64,000 nucleotides of DNA, from the NCBI RefSeq assembly GCF_052072235.1, contig NZ_CM125436.1:1544001-1608000 (forward strand). The letters run 5' to 3'. This document shows, piece by piece, positions 51,796 to 59,840 of this stretch. The stretch's first letter is position 1. The number at the start of each line of letters is the position of its first letter. The position numbers were made by a program, and so were the translations under genes. The notes beneath the pieces were generated by a model. It ran no database searches, was not told the origin of the DNA, and worked only from the letters and a program-made list of their open reading frames with translations. This DNA comes from Brevibacillus_D fluminis_A. GTDB lineage: Bacteria; Bacillota; Bacilli; Brevibacillales; Brevibacillaceae.

Positions 51796-52914
51796 GTGAG
51801 AATGTGGATTCATGAGCGGGACGTGCTGGCAATCGCCCAAGGAGCGGAGTATTTGGGCTCCGGGGGCGGAGGCATATCGCCGATTTTGCAAGTTTTGACC
51901 GCCAGAGCTGTTGCCGAATATGGTCCGGTTCCGCTGGTGCCGGCATTTGAGCTGAATGATCCGGATTGGATTGTACCGGTTTCCTTCATCGGCTCCCCGC
52001 TGATGTTTAATGAAAAATTCATGACCGGCTTCGAGGTGGTCGAGGCGCTCCGCGAGCTGGAGCGTGTTCGCGGGATTCAGGCAGCCGGTTTGACTACGCT
52101 TGAAATCGGCGGCTTGAATGCGTTGACCCCGATCTTTACCGCGGCCATGACCAGGCTGCCCGTCATCGACTGCGATGGCATGGGGCGTGCCTTTCCCCAG
52201 CTGCAAATGACAAGCTTCCACGCGTTCGAGATTCCGGCAAGCCCATTTGTATTTTGCAGCGACCGGGGGCAGTGCAACTTGCTGGAGCATGCGACCAGCT
52301 GGCAAATCGAAGAGGCGCTGCGCGCCAACGTGCTCATGATGGGCGGCTGGGCGGTTTGTTCCGGTTACTCCATGCAAGCGAAACGGTTGAAGGAGAGCGC
52401 GTTTCTTCAATCGTACTCCGTATGCCTGGGGCTGGGCGAAGCGGCGGTTGCCTCTGGCGGAGACATCCACCGTTTTTTTGCGGGCATGGAGCGGACTTTT
52501 CAATCCTCGCTTTACGGCAAACCGGTAAAAATCATCGAGGGAAAAGTCGTGGACCTGCAGCGGGAAATACGCGACGGGTTGCTGAGCGGCCAGTTGATCG
52601 TGCAAGGGACGGGAAGCCACATTGCCGAGCAGGTGGAGGTTTCGTTTTTGACGGAATTCACGCAGGTGAAACGCGGCGGGCAGACATTGGTTACAGTCCC
52701 GGACCTTATCTGCATCCTTGATGCCGACACAGCGGAGCCGATCATGATTGAGGATTTGGAAAACCATCACAAGGTTTGGGTCATCGCGATTCCGTGCCCC
52801 TATTTGATGAGACATCCGAAAATGCTGGAAGTGGTGGGGCCCGCAAGCTTCGGCATCGCCAGCGAATACGTGCCGGTCAATCAACGGTGGCAGGAGGGCG
52901 AGGTGATGAAATGA
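51796..52914 (+). CDS. DUF917 family protein
   Basis: 372 aa. DUF917 proteins are usually encoded with hydantoinase/oxoprolinase-like partners and one branch is linked to S-methyl-thiohydantoin desulfurisation. Visible family blocks are AEYLGSGGGG near the N-terminus, GGLNALTPIFTAAMTRLPVI, DCDGMGRAFPQLQM (about 128-141) and PDLICILDADTAEPI. The GTG start lies eight bases after AAGGAGG (51781-51787); the frame continues upstream through the promoter but is not coding. It is coupled by an ATGA overlap to the HyuA-like gene. Exact reaction unknown. Confidence 0.85.
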   Translation: MRMWIHERDVLAIAQGAEYLGSGGGGISPILQVLTARAVAEYGPVPLVPAFELNDPDWIVPVSFIGSPLMFNEKFMTGFEVVEALRELERVRGIQAAGLTTLEIGGLNALTPIFTAAMTRLPVIDCDGMGRAFPQLQMTSFHAFEIPASPFVFCSDRGQCNLLEHATSWQIEEALRANVLMMGGWAVCSGYSMQAKRLKESAFLQSYSVCLGLGEAAVASGGDIHRFFAGMERTFQSSLYGKPVKIIEGKVVDLQREIRDGLLSGQLIVQGTGSHIAEQVEVSFLTEFTQVKRGGQTLVTVPDLICILDADTAEPIMIEDLENHHKVWVIAIPCPYLMRHPKMLEVVGPASFGIASEYVPVNQRWQEGEVMK

Positions 52915-54311
52915 TTTACCGATTAGGCATCAGCATCGATAAAAACTGGGCTTCCTGCGTCCTGATCGATGCGGAAAATCAGATCGTCGCCCATGCGGAT
53001 GGTTCAGGCAACATTGGCGTTGCGGATACGATCGTCACGCTGCTTATGCGACTGTTTGCAAACGAGAAGATCATGCAGCAGGAGGTCAGCCATGTGATGA
53101 TCGCGACAAATGACGCGATGTCTCGTCTGCATGACAGCGAGCAGCTGTCACGTGTGGCGGTCATTCGGCTGGGACAGGCATCCGACAGCCTGCCGCCGCT
53201 GTGGGGCGCTGACGCGACGCTGCGCCAGGAACTCGGACTCTGGTGCGGGCGATTGAAAGGCGGGCATGAGATCGACGGAACGCCGTCGTTTGGCGGCGGG
53301 CCGTCCATCGCGGATACCGAGCGGTTGCTGGATGGCATTCAGCTGGAGCAATATCGCTCCTTTGCTGTCACCGGCATGTTCTCTCCGGTCAACAAAGAGC
53401 AGGAGATTCGCATCGGCTCGTGGCTGCACCGGCTGGCGGGAGAGCATGCCAATGTCACCTTGTCGTATGAACTGGGCGGGATTGGCTTTATGGAGCGGGA
53501 GAACGCGGCGATTTTAAATGCGGCGCTGTCTTTGCACATGCGCACGGATTTTGAAAAGATGCGGGAGCGGATTCGCTGCTTCGGCTTGCAGGCGCCGCTG
53601 TTTTTTGTCCAAAATGACGGAACATTGCTTCCGTTCGATGCTACATTGCGCCAACCGCTGCGCCTCTATTATTCCGACTTTTCTGGAAGCTTGCTGGGCG
53701 GGCTGCACGCCTGCGGGCGCAAGGATGCGATCGTCATCGATGTGGCGAGCCATGAGGTAAGGATCGGAATGTTAGAGAACGGGTTTCCCAAAGAGCACAG
53801 GCAAGGCCAGCGGATCGCAGGCGTCCGCTTGAATCTGCCAATTCCCGACGTGGTCACGATCCCGTGGAGGCGCGGCGAAGCGGTCGGCAGCAGGCTGGTC
53901 GAGCTTGTTTTTCACGCGATCCAGCGGTTTCAGCCGCATTACGACCGCTTGCCGCTCATTTTCGTCGGGGAACGAAGCCAGCAGCTTGTGTCGAGCTTCA
54001 CCTACCCGTGGGCAGAAGTATTCGTCCCGGGCATGTATCGGACGGTCCGGGCGGCAGGTGCATGTATCGCGCCGGTCGGCGGAACGGTGGACCGGATGTA
54101 TTGGCTTGAGGAGATGAGCGAGGAGGAGGCATTGGCAAGCGCGCAGGACGAAGCGGTGTCAGCGGCAATCGAGGCGGGAGCGGAACCGGAAAGCGTCCAG
54201 GTGCTGTCTGTGCAAAACATTCCGCTGGCCTATGTGCCAAGCAAAGCCGTGCGGATCAAAGCCAAGGCGATCGGCAGGCTCCCGCAAGCAGACCGGCGGA
54301 TCGGCGTGTAG
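52911..54311 (+). CDS. HyuA-like hydantoinase/oxoprolinase N-terminal domain protein
   Basis: 466 aa. The N-terminus MIYRLGISIDKNWASCVLID has the position and spacing of the actin/Hsp70-like ATPase phosphate loop of HyuA (normally GIDVGGTNTDAV), but without the GGT core. Later blocks fit the family: MIATNDAM for the ATN-T motif, VTGMFSPVNKEQE for the S-V-F-SPVN block, and IVIDVASHEVRIG for the DVGGTTTDIG motif. So this is a diverged member, perhaps with altered ATP use. It overlaps the DUF917 stop by four bases. The upstream open frame inside DUF917 is not coding. Confidence 0.8.
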   Translation: MIYRLGISIDKNWASCVLIDAENQIVAHADGSGNIGVADTIVTLLMRLFANEKIMQQEVSHVMIATNDAMSRLHDSEQLSRVAVIRLGQASDSLPPLWGADATLRQELGLWCGRLKGGHEIDGTPSFGGGPSIADTERLLDGIQLEQYRSFAVTGMFSPVNKEQEIRIGSWLHRLAGEHANVTLSYELGGIGFMERENAAILNAALSLHMRTDFEKMRERIRCFGLQAPLFFVQNDGTLLPFDATLRQPLRLYYSDFSGSLLGGLHACGRKDAIVIDVASHEVRIGMLENGFPKEHRQGQRIAGVRLNLPIPDVVTIPWRRGEAVGSRLVELVFHAIQRFQPHYDRLPLIFVGERSQQLVSSFTYPWAEVFVPGMYRTVRAAGACIAPVGGTVDRMYWLEEMSEEEALASAQDEAVSAAIEAGAEPESVQVLSVQNIPLAYVPSKAVRIKAKAIGRLPQADRRIGV

Positions 54312-54478
54312 CTTCCCTGAACCTTTTCGTTTTTTTTCGGTCACCGTGTGGCAGCAAAGCGGCCTGCCAGCAGTTCGGAGGAAGTTGGTCAATCCCCTCC
54401 AAAGTCCCAGACAAGCCCCGGAAATCGAACGGGAACCGTGACGCCGGACACTATCACGCCATAAAGGATGTGACTATA

Positions 54479-54880
54479 ATGGAAAAAAATGAAAAGGTAA
54501 GGGAGCTAATGAAGATGCTGTACCAACGCAAAGAAGGGTTTCGCTATCGGTTTCCCACACCGCACGATGCAATGCTGACGATTGAGCAGGGAGAGCGTCC
54601 CGTTGGGCAAAAAGATCAGGTCAAGCTTCTCGATATCAGCTTGGGGGGAGCCAAAGTATCGGCGCCAGGTTTGAACATCCGGTATGCACAGGAGCCCAAG
54701 CATGTGTCCCTCTCTTTTTTGCTCAATGAGAAACCGTTTACCATCCGTGGCATGATGATCTGGAAGCAGCTTTATTTAGGCGAATATCGCTACGGCATAC
54801 GGTTTGAGGCGGAGCGGTACTCGCAATCGGAATTATTGAACGAACTAAAAAAATGCGCAAAAAGAGAGGCTTCTTGCTAA
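54479..54880 (+). CDS. PilZ-domain c-di-GMP receptor-like protein
   Basis: 133 aa. The PilZ pattern is present: an arginine cluster in FRYRFPTPHDA (about residues 21-31; RxxxR is replaced by R-Y-R) and DISLGGAKVSA (about 54-64, the D-x-S-x-x-G box). Such domains bind cyclic di-GMP and control motility or biofilm. An AAGGATG site lies upstream; a GTG at 54470 is an alternative start. It sits before an MCP and an HD-GYP gene, a signalling neighbourhood. The first 160 bases after HyuA (54312-54478) hold nothing recognisable. Confidence 0.8.
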   Translation: MEKNEKVRELMKMLYQRKEGFRYRFPTPHDAMLTIEQGERPVGQKDQVKLLDISLGGAKVSAPGLNIRYAQEPKHVSLSFLLNEKPFTIRGMMIWKQLYLGEYRYGIRFEAERYSQSELLNELKKCAKREASC

Positions 54881-54948
54881 AGCGGCAGGAATAATTCGCC
54901 AATTGTCGAATTTAATCGAACGAGGAAAGCATGGAGGAGGAGAACATT

Positions 54949-56649
54949 ATGGGGTTTTCCGTTCGGGCCAAGATGTTTGGCGGGTTTATTCTCGTCTTGC
55001 TGCTGCTTGTCATCGTTGGCGTAGCAGGCATCATTCAAATGAACGGATTGGGCAAAAAAATCGATGAGGCGAGCAAAGTCTGGGTTCCAAAGGTCACCTT
55101 GCTAGGTTTATTAAACACGCAATTATCTGACATCGAGAGACAACTTTTGCAAGTGATGAGCGAACCGATCCCCAGCGAGGTAGAGCGGCTGGAGGAAAAC
55201 CTGAACAAGTCCATCGAAGACTTCGCGAAAGCGGAGCAAAGCTATGCGCCGATGATTTCGTCAGCGCAAGAGAAAAAGAGTTTTGACGATTTCGAAAACA
55301 CGTGGGCATCGCTCCAGAAAAAAATCCCTGTCATCGTTCAGGCGAAGCGAGACGGAAAGCAGTACGAACAATTCGTCTATTTCCGGGATGCGCACACCGA
55401 TTATTTGATTGCGAGCGGCCTGATCAGCGATCTGGTGGAACGCAACAAAAAGGACGTCAACAACGACGCGAAGGAAGCGGAAATCGCTTCGCACAATGGA
55501 CTGATACTCATTATGATCGTTTGCGTTGTGGCGATTCTCATCGGGCTTGCGATCGCTTCCGTCATTTCCAGGATGATTTGCGTGCCGCTGGCGATGATCG
55601 CACGTCAGGTAAAACAGGTGACAGACGGCGATTTGCAAGTGGAGCCGCTGTCTACCAAGCTGAAGGATGAGGTCGGCGAGCTGATCCGCAACTTTAACCA
55701 AATGACGGCCAATTTGCGGACGGTCATCGGACAAGTCTCGATGAACTCGCATCAAGTGGCTGCCACATCGGAAGAGCTGGCCGCGATCGCGGAGCAGACG
55801 GTTCATTCGTCCATGCAGATCGCCAGCTCCATCCAGGAAGTCGCTGCAGGATCGGAAAAGCAAATCGTTGCCGTCGAGCAATCGACAAAAGCGGCCGAAC
55901 AGATTAAAGAAGGCATGGACGATATTGCCCAAAGCATGGAGCAGGCGACCCAGTCTTCCCAAACCGCTGCCGACAAAGCGACGGCGGGGAATCGCATGGT
56001 CGTCCGCGTCGTGGAACAGATCAACCAGATTGACCGGAAAGTGTCGGGCTCGGCTGAAATCGTCTCCCTGCTGGGGACGAAATCGCAAGAAATCGGCAGC
56101 ATCGTTTCGATGATCACCGATATTGCGAGCCAGACGAACCTGCTCGCGCTCAATGCAGCGATCGAGGCGGCGCGCGCTGGCGAGCAGGGCCGAGGGTTCG
56201 CGGTTGTGGCCGACGAGGTCCGGAAGCTGGCCGAGCAGTCGGGTTCTGCGGCAGGGAAGATCAGCCAGCTGATCAGCGAGATTCAGGCGGAAACCGAAAA
56301 AGCGGTCGCTTCCATGCAGGAGGGCACCATTGCGGTCAGCGAAGGCAAACATCTTGCGCAAGAGGCCGGTGAGGCGTTCCAGGAGATTTTGTCCGCCGTC
56401 GATCAGGTGCTGGAGCAGGTGAAGGACGTGTCCGCCGTCGTCGCTCAGGTAGAGGGCGAGACCGACTCGATGGTCGATTCGATTCAGCATATCGCGGAAG
56501 TGACCTCGACCGCCCAGCAAAGCGCAGAGGAAGTCGTTGCGGCAACGCAGCAGCAGAGCGCTTCCATGCAAGAGGTCGCGGCTTCGACCGACAATTTGGC
56601 AAAAATGTCCGAGCAGTTGCAGCAGACGATCGGGAATTTCCGTCTGTAA
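54949..56649 (+). CDS. Methyl-accepting chemotaxis protein (membrane type)
   Basis: 566 aa. First transmembrane segment about residues 6-27, an extracytoplasmic four-helix-bundle sensor (about 30-180), second transmembrane segment about 184-206, HAMP (about 207-260), and a cytoplasmic signalling domain with the tip TDIASQTNLLALNAAIEAAR and AGEQGRGFAVVADEVRKLAE (about 390-430). It signals through CheW/CheA. GGAGGAGG (54933-54940) lies eight bases before the ATG at 54949, so the ATG at 54931 upstream of it is not the start. The ligand is unknown. Confidence 0.94.
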   Translation: MGFSVRAKMFGGFILVLLLLVIVGVAGIIQMNGLGKKIDEASKVWVPKVTLLGLLNTQLSDIERQLLQVMSEPIPSEVERLEENLNKSIEDFAKAEQSYAPMISSAQEKKSFDDFENTWASLQKKIPVIVQAKRDGKQYEQFVYFRDAHTDYLIASGLISDLVERNKKDVNNDAKEAEIASHNGLILIMIVCVVAILIGLAIASVISRMICVPLAMIARQVKQVTDGDLQVEPLSTKLKDEVGELIRNFNQMTANLRTVIGQVSMNSHQVAATSEELAAIAEQTVHSSMQIASSIQEVAAGSEKQIVAVEQSTKAAEQIKEGMDDIAQSMEQATQSSQTAADKATAGNRMVVRVVEQINQIDRKVSGSAEIVSLLGTKSQEIGSIVSMITDIASQTNLLALNAAIEAARAGEQGRGFAVVADEVRKLAEQSGSAAGKISQLISEIQAETEKAVASMQEGTIAVSEGKHLAQEAGEAFQEILSAVDQVLEQVKDVSAVVAQVEGETDSMVDSIQHIAEVTSTAQQSAEEVVAATQQQSASMQEVAASTDNLAKMSEQLQQTIGNFRL

Positions 56650-56660
56650 TGCATCGCCAC

Positions 56661-56697
56661 AACCCCTAAGCGAAAAAAGCTTGGGGGTTTCTTTTTT
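56661..56697 (+). terminator. Intrinsic terminator after the MCP gene
   Basis: AACCCCTAAGC (56661-56671) pairs with GCTTGGGGGTT (56679-56689) with one mismatch, followed by TCTTTTTT. Confidence 0.88.
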
Positions 56698-56806
56698 GCT
56701 GGCAGATCTGGGGGGAAAACAGCCGGTTGCATTGAAATTTTATTGCCACATACGGGATAGCGATTTCATGGTAAGATGAGGGAAGTTGGTTTATGGGGGT
56801 TGGAAC

Positions 56807-57865
56807 ATGCGTTATGTCAGCATTGAGCAGGTGGAACCTGGAGACGTATTATACCGCAGCATTTATACCAGTGATGGATTGACACTGCTGCAGGCCGACA
56901 TGCAGCTGACGGTCGGCATGATCAACAAGCTGCGCCGATTCGGCGTTACCATGTTGTACATAAAAGATCCGTTAACAGACGATGTCAAGATGGAGGACGT
57001 GCTGACGGAATCCACGCGAAAGGAAGCCATCTCCAATTTGTCCACCGCCATGCAGTGCGTGCAGACGGGAAAGTCGATCGACTTGCGCGGCATACAGAAA
57101 ACATCGACGAACATCATTGATGAATTGCTGAAAAACAGGAAAGTTCTCGTCAACCTTGCCGATATCCGAACGAATGATAACCATTTGTTCATTCACTCGC
57201 TCAACGTATGCATGATGGCAACAGTGATGGGGATCAGCCTGGGCTACAACATGAATCAGCTGAAGGAACTGGCGATAGGCGCACTTCTGCACGACATCGG
57301 CAAAGTAAGCAAAGATGATGAAGACGCGGCCAATGGCGAGCTGGGCGAGCAGCATCACGCGTGGGTAGGGTTTAATCTGCTGCGCCGCAAGTACGAAATG
57401 AGCATCGTGTCGGCACACGTCGCGCTCCAACACCATGAATGGGTGAATGGAAAAGGCGAACCGCGCGGGCTGGTCGGTGCCGAGATTCATGATTTTGCCA
57501 AAATCGTAGCGATTGCGAACTACTATGACAATCTGATCTCCCCTTTTTCCGCTGAGGAAGAAACGCTTCACCCGTATGAAGCGTGCGAAAAAATTATGGC
57601 GCTGGCCAACTTCCGCTTCGACCATGAGATGGTGATCCGGTTTTTGCGCTCGGTGGCGACGTATTCGACAGGCTCGTCGATCAAATTGAGCACGGGCGAG
57701 GTCGGCGTGGTGATCGATCAAAACCGCGGGCTCCCGACTCGCCCGGTCGTACGTGTGATAAAGCGGGACAAACCGGCAAGCAAGCGGATGGATGAGGAGC
57801 ATGAAGTGGTCGATATCGATCTGAGCACGGAGACAACCATCTTCATTACGGGCGTTTTGACATAA
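56807..57865 (+). CDS. HD-GYP-type protein with divergent GYP motif
   Basis: 352 aa. The N-terminal 110 residues resemble the DUF3391-like cap of HD-GYP proteins. The HD domain shows HSLNVCMMATVMG, GALLHDIGKVSK (about 158-169), EQHHAWVGFNLLR and ALQHHEWVNGKGEPRGL (about 205-221). In canonical c-di-GMP phosphodiesterases the last block contains GYP; here it is GEP, with the metal-binding HD and HH residues kept. It may still be catalytic or may be a sensor. The ATG at 56807 follows a GGGGG tract; an earlier ATG at 56786 is less likely. PilZ and MCP genes lie upstream. Confidence 0.85.
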   Translation: MRYVSIEQVEPGDVLYRSIYTSDGLTLLQADMQLTVGMINKLRRFGVTMLYIKDPLTDDVKMEDVLTESTRKEAISNLSTAMQCVQTGKSIDLRGIQKTSTNIIDELLKNRKVLVNLADIRTNDNHLFIHSLNVCMMATVMGISLGYNMNQLKELAIGALLHDIGKVSKDDEDAANGELGEQHHAWVGFNLLRRKYEMSIVSAHVALQHHEWVNGKGEPRGLVGAEIHDFAKIVAIANYYDNLISPFSAEEETLHPYEACEKIMALANFRFDHEMVIRFLRSVATYSTGSSIKLSTGEVGVVIDQNRGLPTRPVVRVIKRDKPASKRMDEEHEVVDIDLSTETTIFITGVLT

Positions 57866-57962
57866 GATTGTGACAAAATCGAATCATGCGGAAGCAAGCA
57901 TGGGCATAGAATGACGCTTCCCCTCGTATGTATAGAGAAACGAGGCGGGGAGGCGTGAGACA

Positions 57963-58121
57963 ATGCTGCTGTTTCTGTATGCGACATTTGGATTTTTGCT
58001 GTTTGTCGGTATTTTTGCGTACAAGGTGTATCGGTTTACGGTAGAGGATACGACTGCACATGACATGAATTTTGTCTGGGTGGATTTTCCTATTACACGA
58101 AAAGATATTCGTATCAAGTAG
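57963..58121 (+). CDS. Small single-pass membrane protein
   Basis: A 52-aa frame with a good GGGGAGG site nine bases before its ATG. Residues 1-20 form a hydrophobic helix (MLLFLYATFGFLLFVGIFA), followed by a positively charged stretch (YKVYRF) and an acidic and aromatic cytoplasmic tail. It is downstream of the HD-GYP gene. Function unknown. Confidence 0.65.
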   Translation: MLLFLYATFGFLLFVGIFAYKVYRFTVEDTTAHDMNFVWVDFPITRKDIRIK

Positions 58122-58152
58122 TTTTGCAAGCAAGCAACTGCGTCAACCCGCG

Positions 58153-58188
58153 CAAAAAAAAAGCCTAGCTGAATCAGCTAGGTGAAAA
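58153..58188 (-). terminator. Hairpin with T-tail in the minus direction
   Basis: CCTAGCTGA (58164-58172) and TCAGCTAGG (58174-58182) form a perfect 9-bp stem. On the minus strand it is followed by a T9 tract, on the plus strand by GTGAAAAAAC. No minus-strand gene lies nearby to be terminated. Confidence 0.6.
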
Positions 58189-58264
58189 AACGAACGTCTA
58201 TCTGATATATCGGCATAATAAAAAAATTTTTTAGGTTTCCTTAAAAGTTAATCCGCTTACATGG

Positions 58265-58298
58265 GCTGCTTCCGCATGAGGGGCGGCTTTTTTTCTTC
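58265..58298 (+). terminator. Probable terminator before the glpP leader
   Basis: GCTGCTTCC pairs with GGGGCGGC using G-U pairs around a short loop and is followed by TTTTTTTC. It separates the signalling genes from the glpP operon. Confidence 0.65.
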
Positions 58299-58437
58299 GC
58301 AAGGGAAGCGGTGGCCAGCGAAATGGCAGAGCTTGCCTTTACAGGAATGCGACGAACGATTTACATCGCTTTCACACTCGATTAACAATCGTTCGATACA
58401 ATCAAATCAACAAGTAGATAACGTAAGGTTGGAGCCG

Positions 58438-58519
58438 AGGAGAAACCTTGCAATAGGAGCTGTCCCCCATGACATCTGTCAAAAGGGGACGGGATGCCTA
58501 TGCGAGGTTTCTCCTTTTT
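58438..58519 (+). promoter_or_regulatory. Terminator-type leader upstream of glpP (candidate GlpP target)
   Basis: AGGAGAAACCTTGCA (58438-58452) pairs with TGCGAGGTTTCTCCT (58501-58515) over 14 of 15 positions, with a nested GTCCCC/GGGGAC stem (58462-58467 and 58485-58490) and a T5 tract. It ends 22 bases before the glpP ATG. GlpP is an antiterminator that, with glycerol-3-phosphate, allows readthrough of leader terminators, so this looks like an autoregulated attenuator for the whole operon. Confidence 0.7.
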
Positions 58520-58540
58520 GGATCGAGAGGGGCATTGCGA

Positions 58541-59134
58541 ATGATCAGTCAGGCGGAGTTTTATGAAAAGCTGACGAGTAAGCGAAAAATCGCTTCGGTA
58601 AAGGAAGCGAAAAATTTGGAAAAAGCCTTGCAGGCAGATGTGAGCGCAGCTGTACTTTCGATTGGGAATATCGGCATGATCCAGCGCTACGTCGACTTGT
58701 TCAAACATCATCGGCTTCCTGTCTTTTTACATATCGAGCGGATCGGGGGCTTGGCGCAGGATCGCGAGGGCATCGCTTTTTTGGCGCAGATCGTCAAGCC
58801 GGACGGAATCGTCACGACCCGCAACAGCCTGATCAAGCTGGCAAAGCGGGAAGGTCTGTTGACCATTCAGCGGGTGTTTCTTGTGGATAGCGATGCGATC
58901 CGGTCCGGGATGAACTCGGTACAGGAGACGCAGCCTGACGCCATCGAGCTGATGCCTGCGCTTTTGACCGATTCCATCGAGCGCTGTCGCCAGGAAGTGA
59001 AGGTGCCGATCATTGCAGGCGGATTGCTCAAAAATCGGGAGCAGATGCTGGCCGCATTGGCGGCGGGCGCATCGGCCGTATCGATGGGAAGCCGTGAGCT
59101 GTGGAAGGAGAACGTCGAACATGAACAACTATGA
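58541..59134 (+). CDS. glpP: Glycerol-3-phosphate responsive antiterminator GlpP
   Basis: A 197-aa TIM-barrel-like RNA-binding regulator. Visible family blocks are VLSIGNIGMIQRYVDLFK, PVFLHIERIGGLAQDREGI, KPDGIVTTRNSLIKLAK and the C-terminal phosphate-binding pattern PIIAGGLLKNREQM with AGASAVSMGSRELW. In B. subtilis it binds glycerol-3-phosphate and the leader of glpD/glpFK mRNAs. The ATG at 58541 follows GAGAGGGG; the frame reaching back to 58469 runs through the leader hairpin. It overlaps the phosphatase gene by 14 bases. Confidence 0.93.
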   Translation: MISQAEFYEKLTSKRKIASVKEAKNLEKALQADVSAAVLSIGNIGMIQRYVDLFKHHRLPVFLHIERIGGLAQDREGIAFLAQIVKPDGIVTTRNSLIKLAKREGLLTIQRVFLVDSDAIRSGMNSVQETQPDAIELMPALLTDSIERCRQEVKVPIIAGGLLKNREQMLAALAAGASAVSMGSRELWKENVEHEQL

Positions 59135-59840
59135 TTGCCTGCTTTTTGATCTGGATGGCACCTTGCTCGACAGCAGGGACATCGTCATCACGGCCGTGCA
59201 TGCAACGGCGGAGCAATTCGTCCCGGGTGTGTATTCCAAAGAGGCGGTGCTCGCGCGATTCGGCGAGTCGTTTACCGATTTTTTGGCCGAGTGGGATTCG
59301 ATGCTTGAAGGCAGGTATGAACGCGATGACGTGTATCAAGCGTACCTGGCCCAGGCAAAAGAGCTGGAGGAAAAGCCGGTTCCGCTGTTTGCAGGCGTGA
59401 AGGAAAGCTTGTCCCGACTTGTGGAGCTGGGCTATCGTGTCGGTCTTGTCACCAACAAGCAGCGCGAAATCACGCTCGTGAATTTGGAAGCGGCCGGAAT
59501 TGGCGGACTGTTTGAAATCGTCGTGACGCTGGATGATGTGGAAAACGGCAAGCCAAGCCCGGAGCCGCTGGAAAAGGCGATGGCGCATTTCGGCGTATCG
59601 CCGGCACGAACGCTGATGGTGGGAGACAGCATTTACGATTTGGAGGCGGCGCGCGCAGCGCGTGCGGCATGCGCGATTTTGGAATGGTATGGCCCGGGTG
59701 AACTCGCAGAGTCATCCCCTGATTATCGTTTTGCCAGCCTCGACGAATTGCTCGAGCGTTTGACCAAAGCCCAAGCGGAGGAGAAAGGAAGGGTAGCGCA
59801 TGGCACAAGTGCTGTTGAAGCAGGTGGAAAAAACGTATGA
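59121..59840 (+). CDS. HAD-superfamily phosphatase (PpaX/phosphoglycolate-phosphatase-like)
   Basis: 239 aa. HAD motif I is FDLDGTLLDS (Asp nucleophile near residue 9), motif II is VTNKQREIT, motif III lysine is in ENGKPSPEPLEKA and motif IV is MVGDSIYDLEAARAA. The helical cap is of the Gph/PpaX type. In this operon it may act on a phosphorylated three-carbon compound such as glycerol phosphate; that is inferred from neighbours. GGAAGGAG lies upstream of the ATG. It overlaps glpP by 14 bases and ugpC by 41 bases. Confidence 0.88.
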   Translation: MNNYDCLLFDLDGTLLDSRDIVITAVHATAEQFVPGVYSKEAVLARFGESFTDFLAEWDSMLEGRYERDDVYQAYLAQAKELEEKPVPLFAGVKESLSRLVELGYRVGLVTNKQREITLVNLEAAGIGGLFEIVVTLDDVENGKPSPEPLEKAMAHFGVSPARTLMVGDSIYDLEAARAARAACAILEWYGPGELAESSPDYRFASLDELLERLTKAQAEEKGRVAHGTSAVEAGGKNV

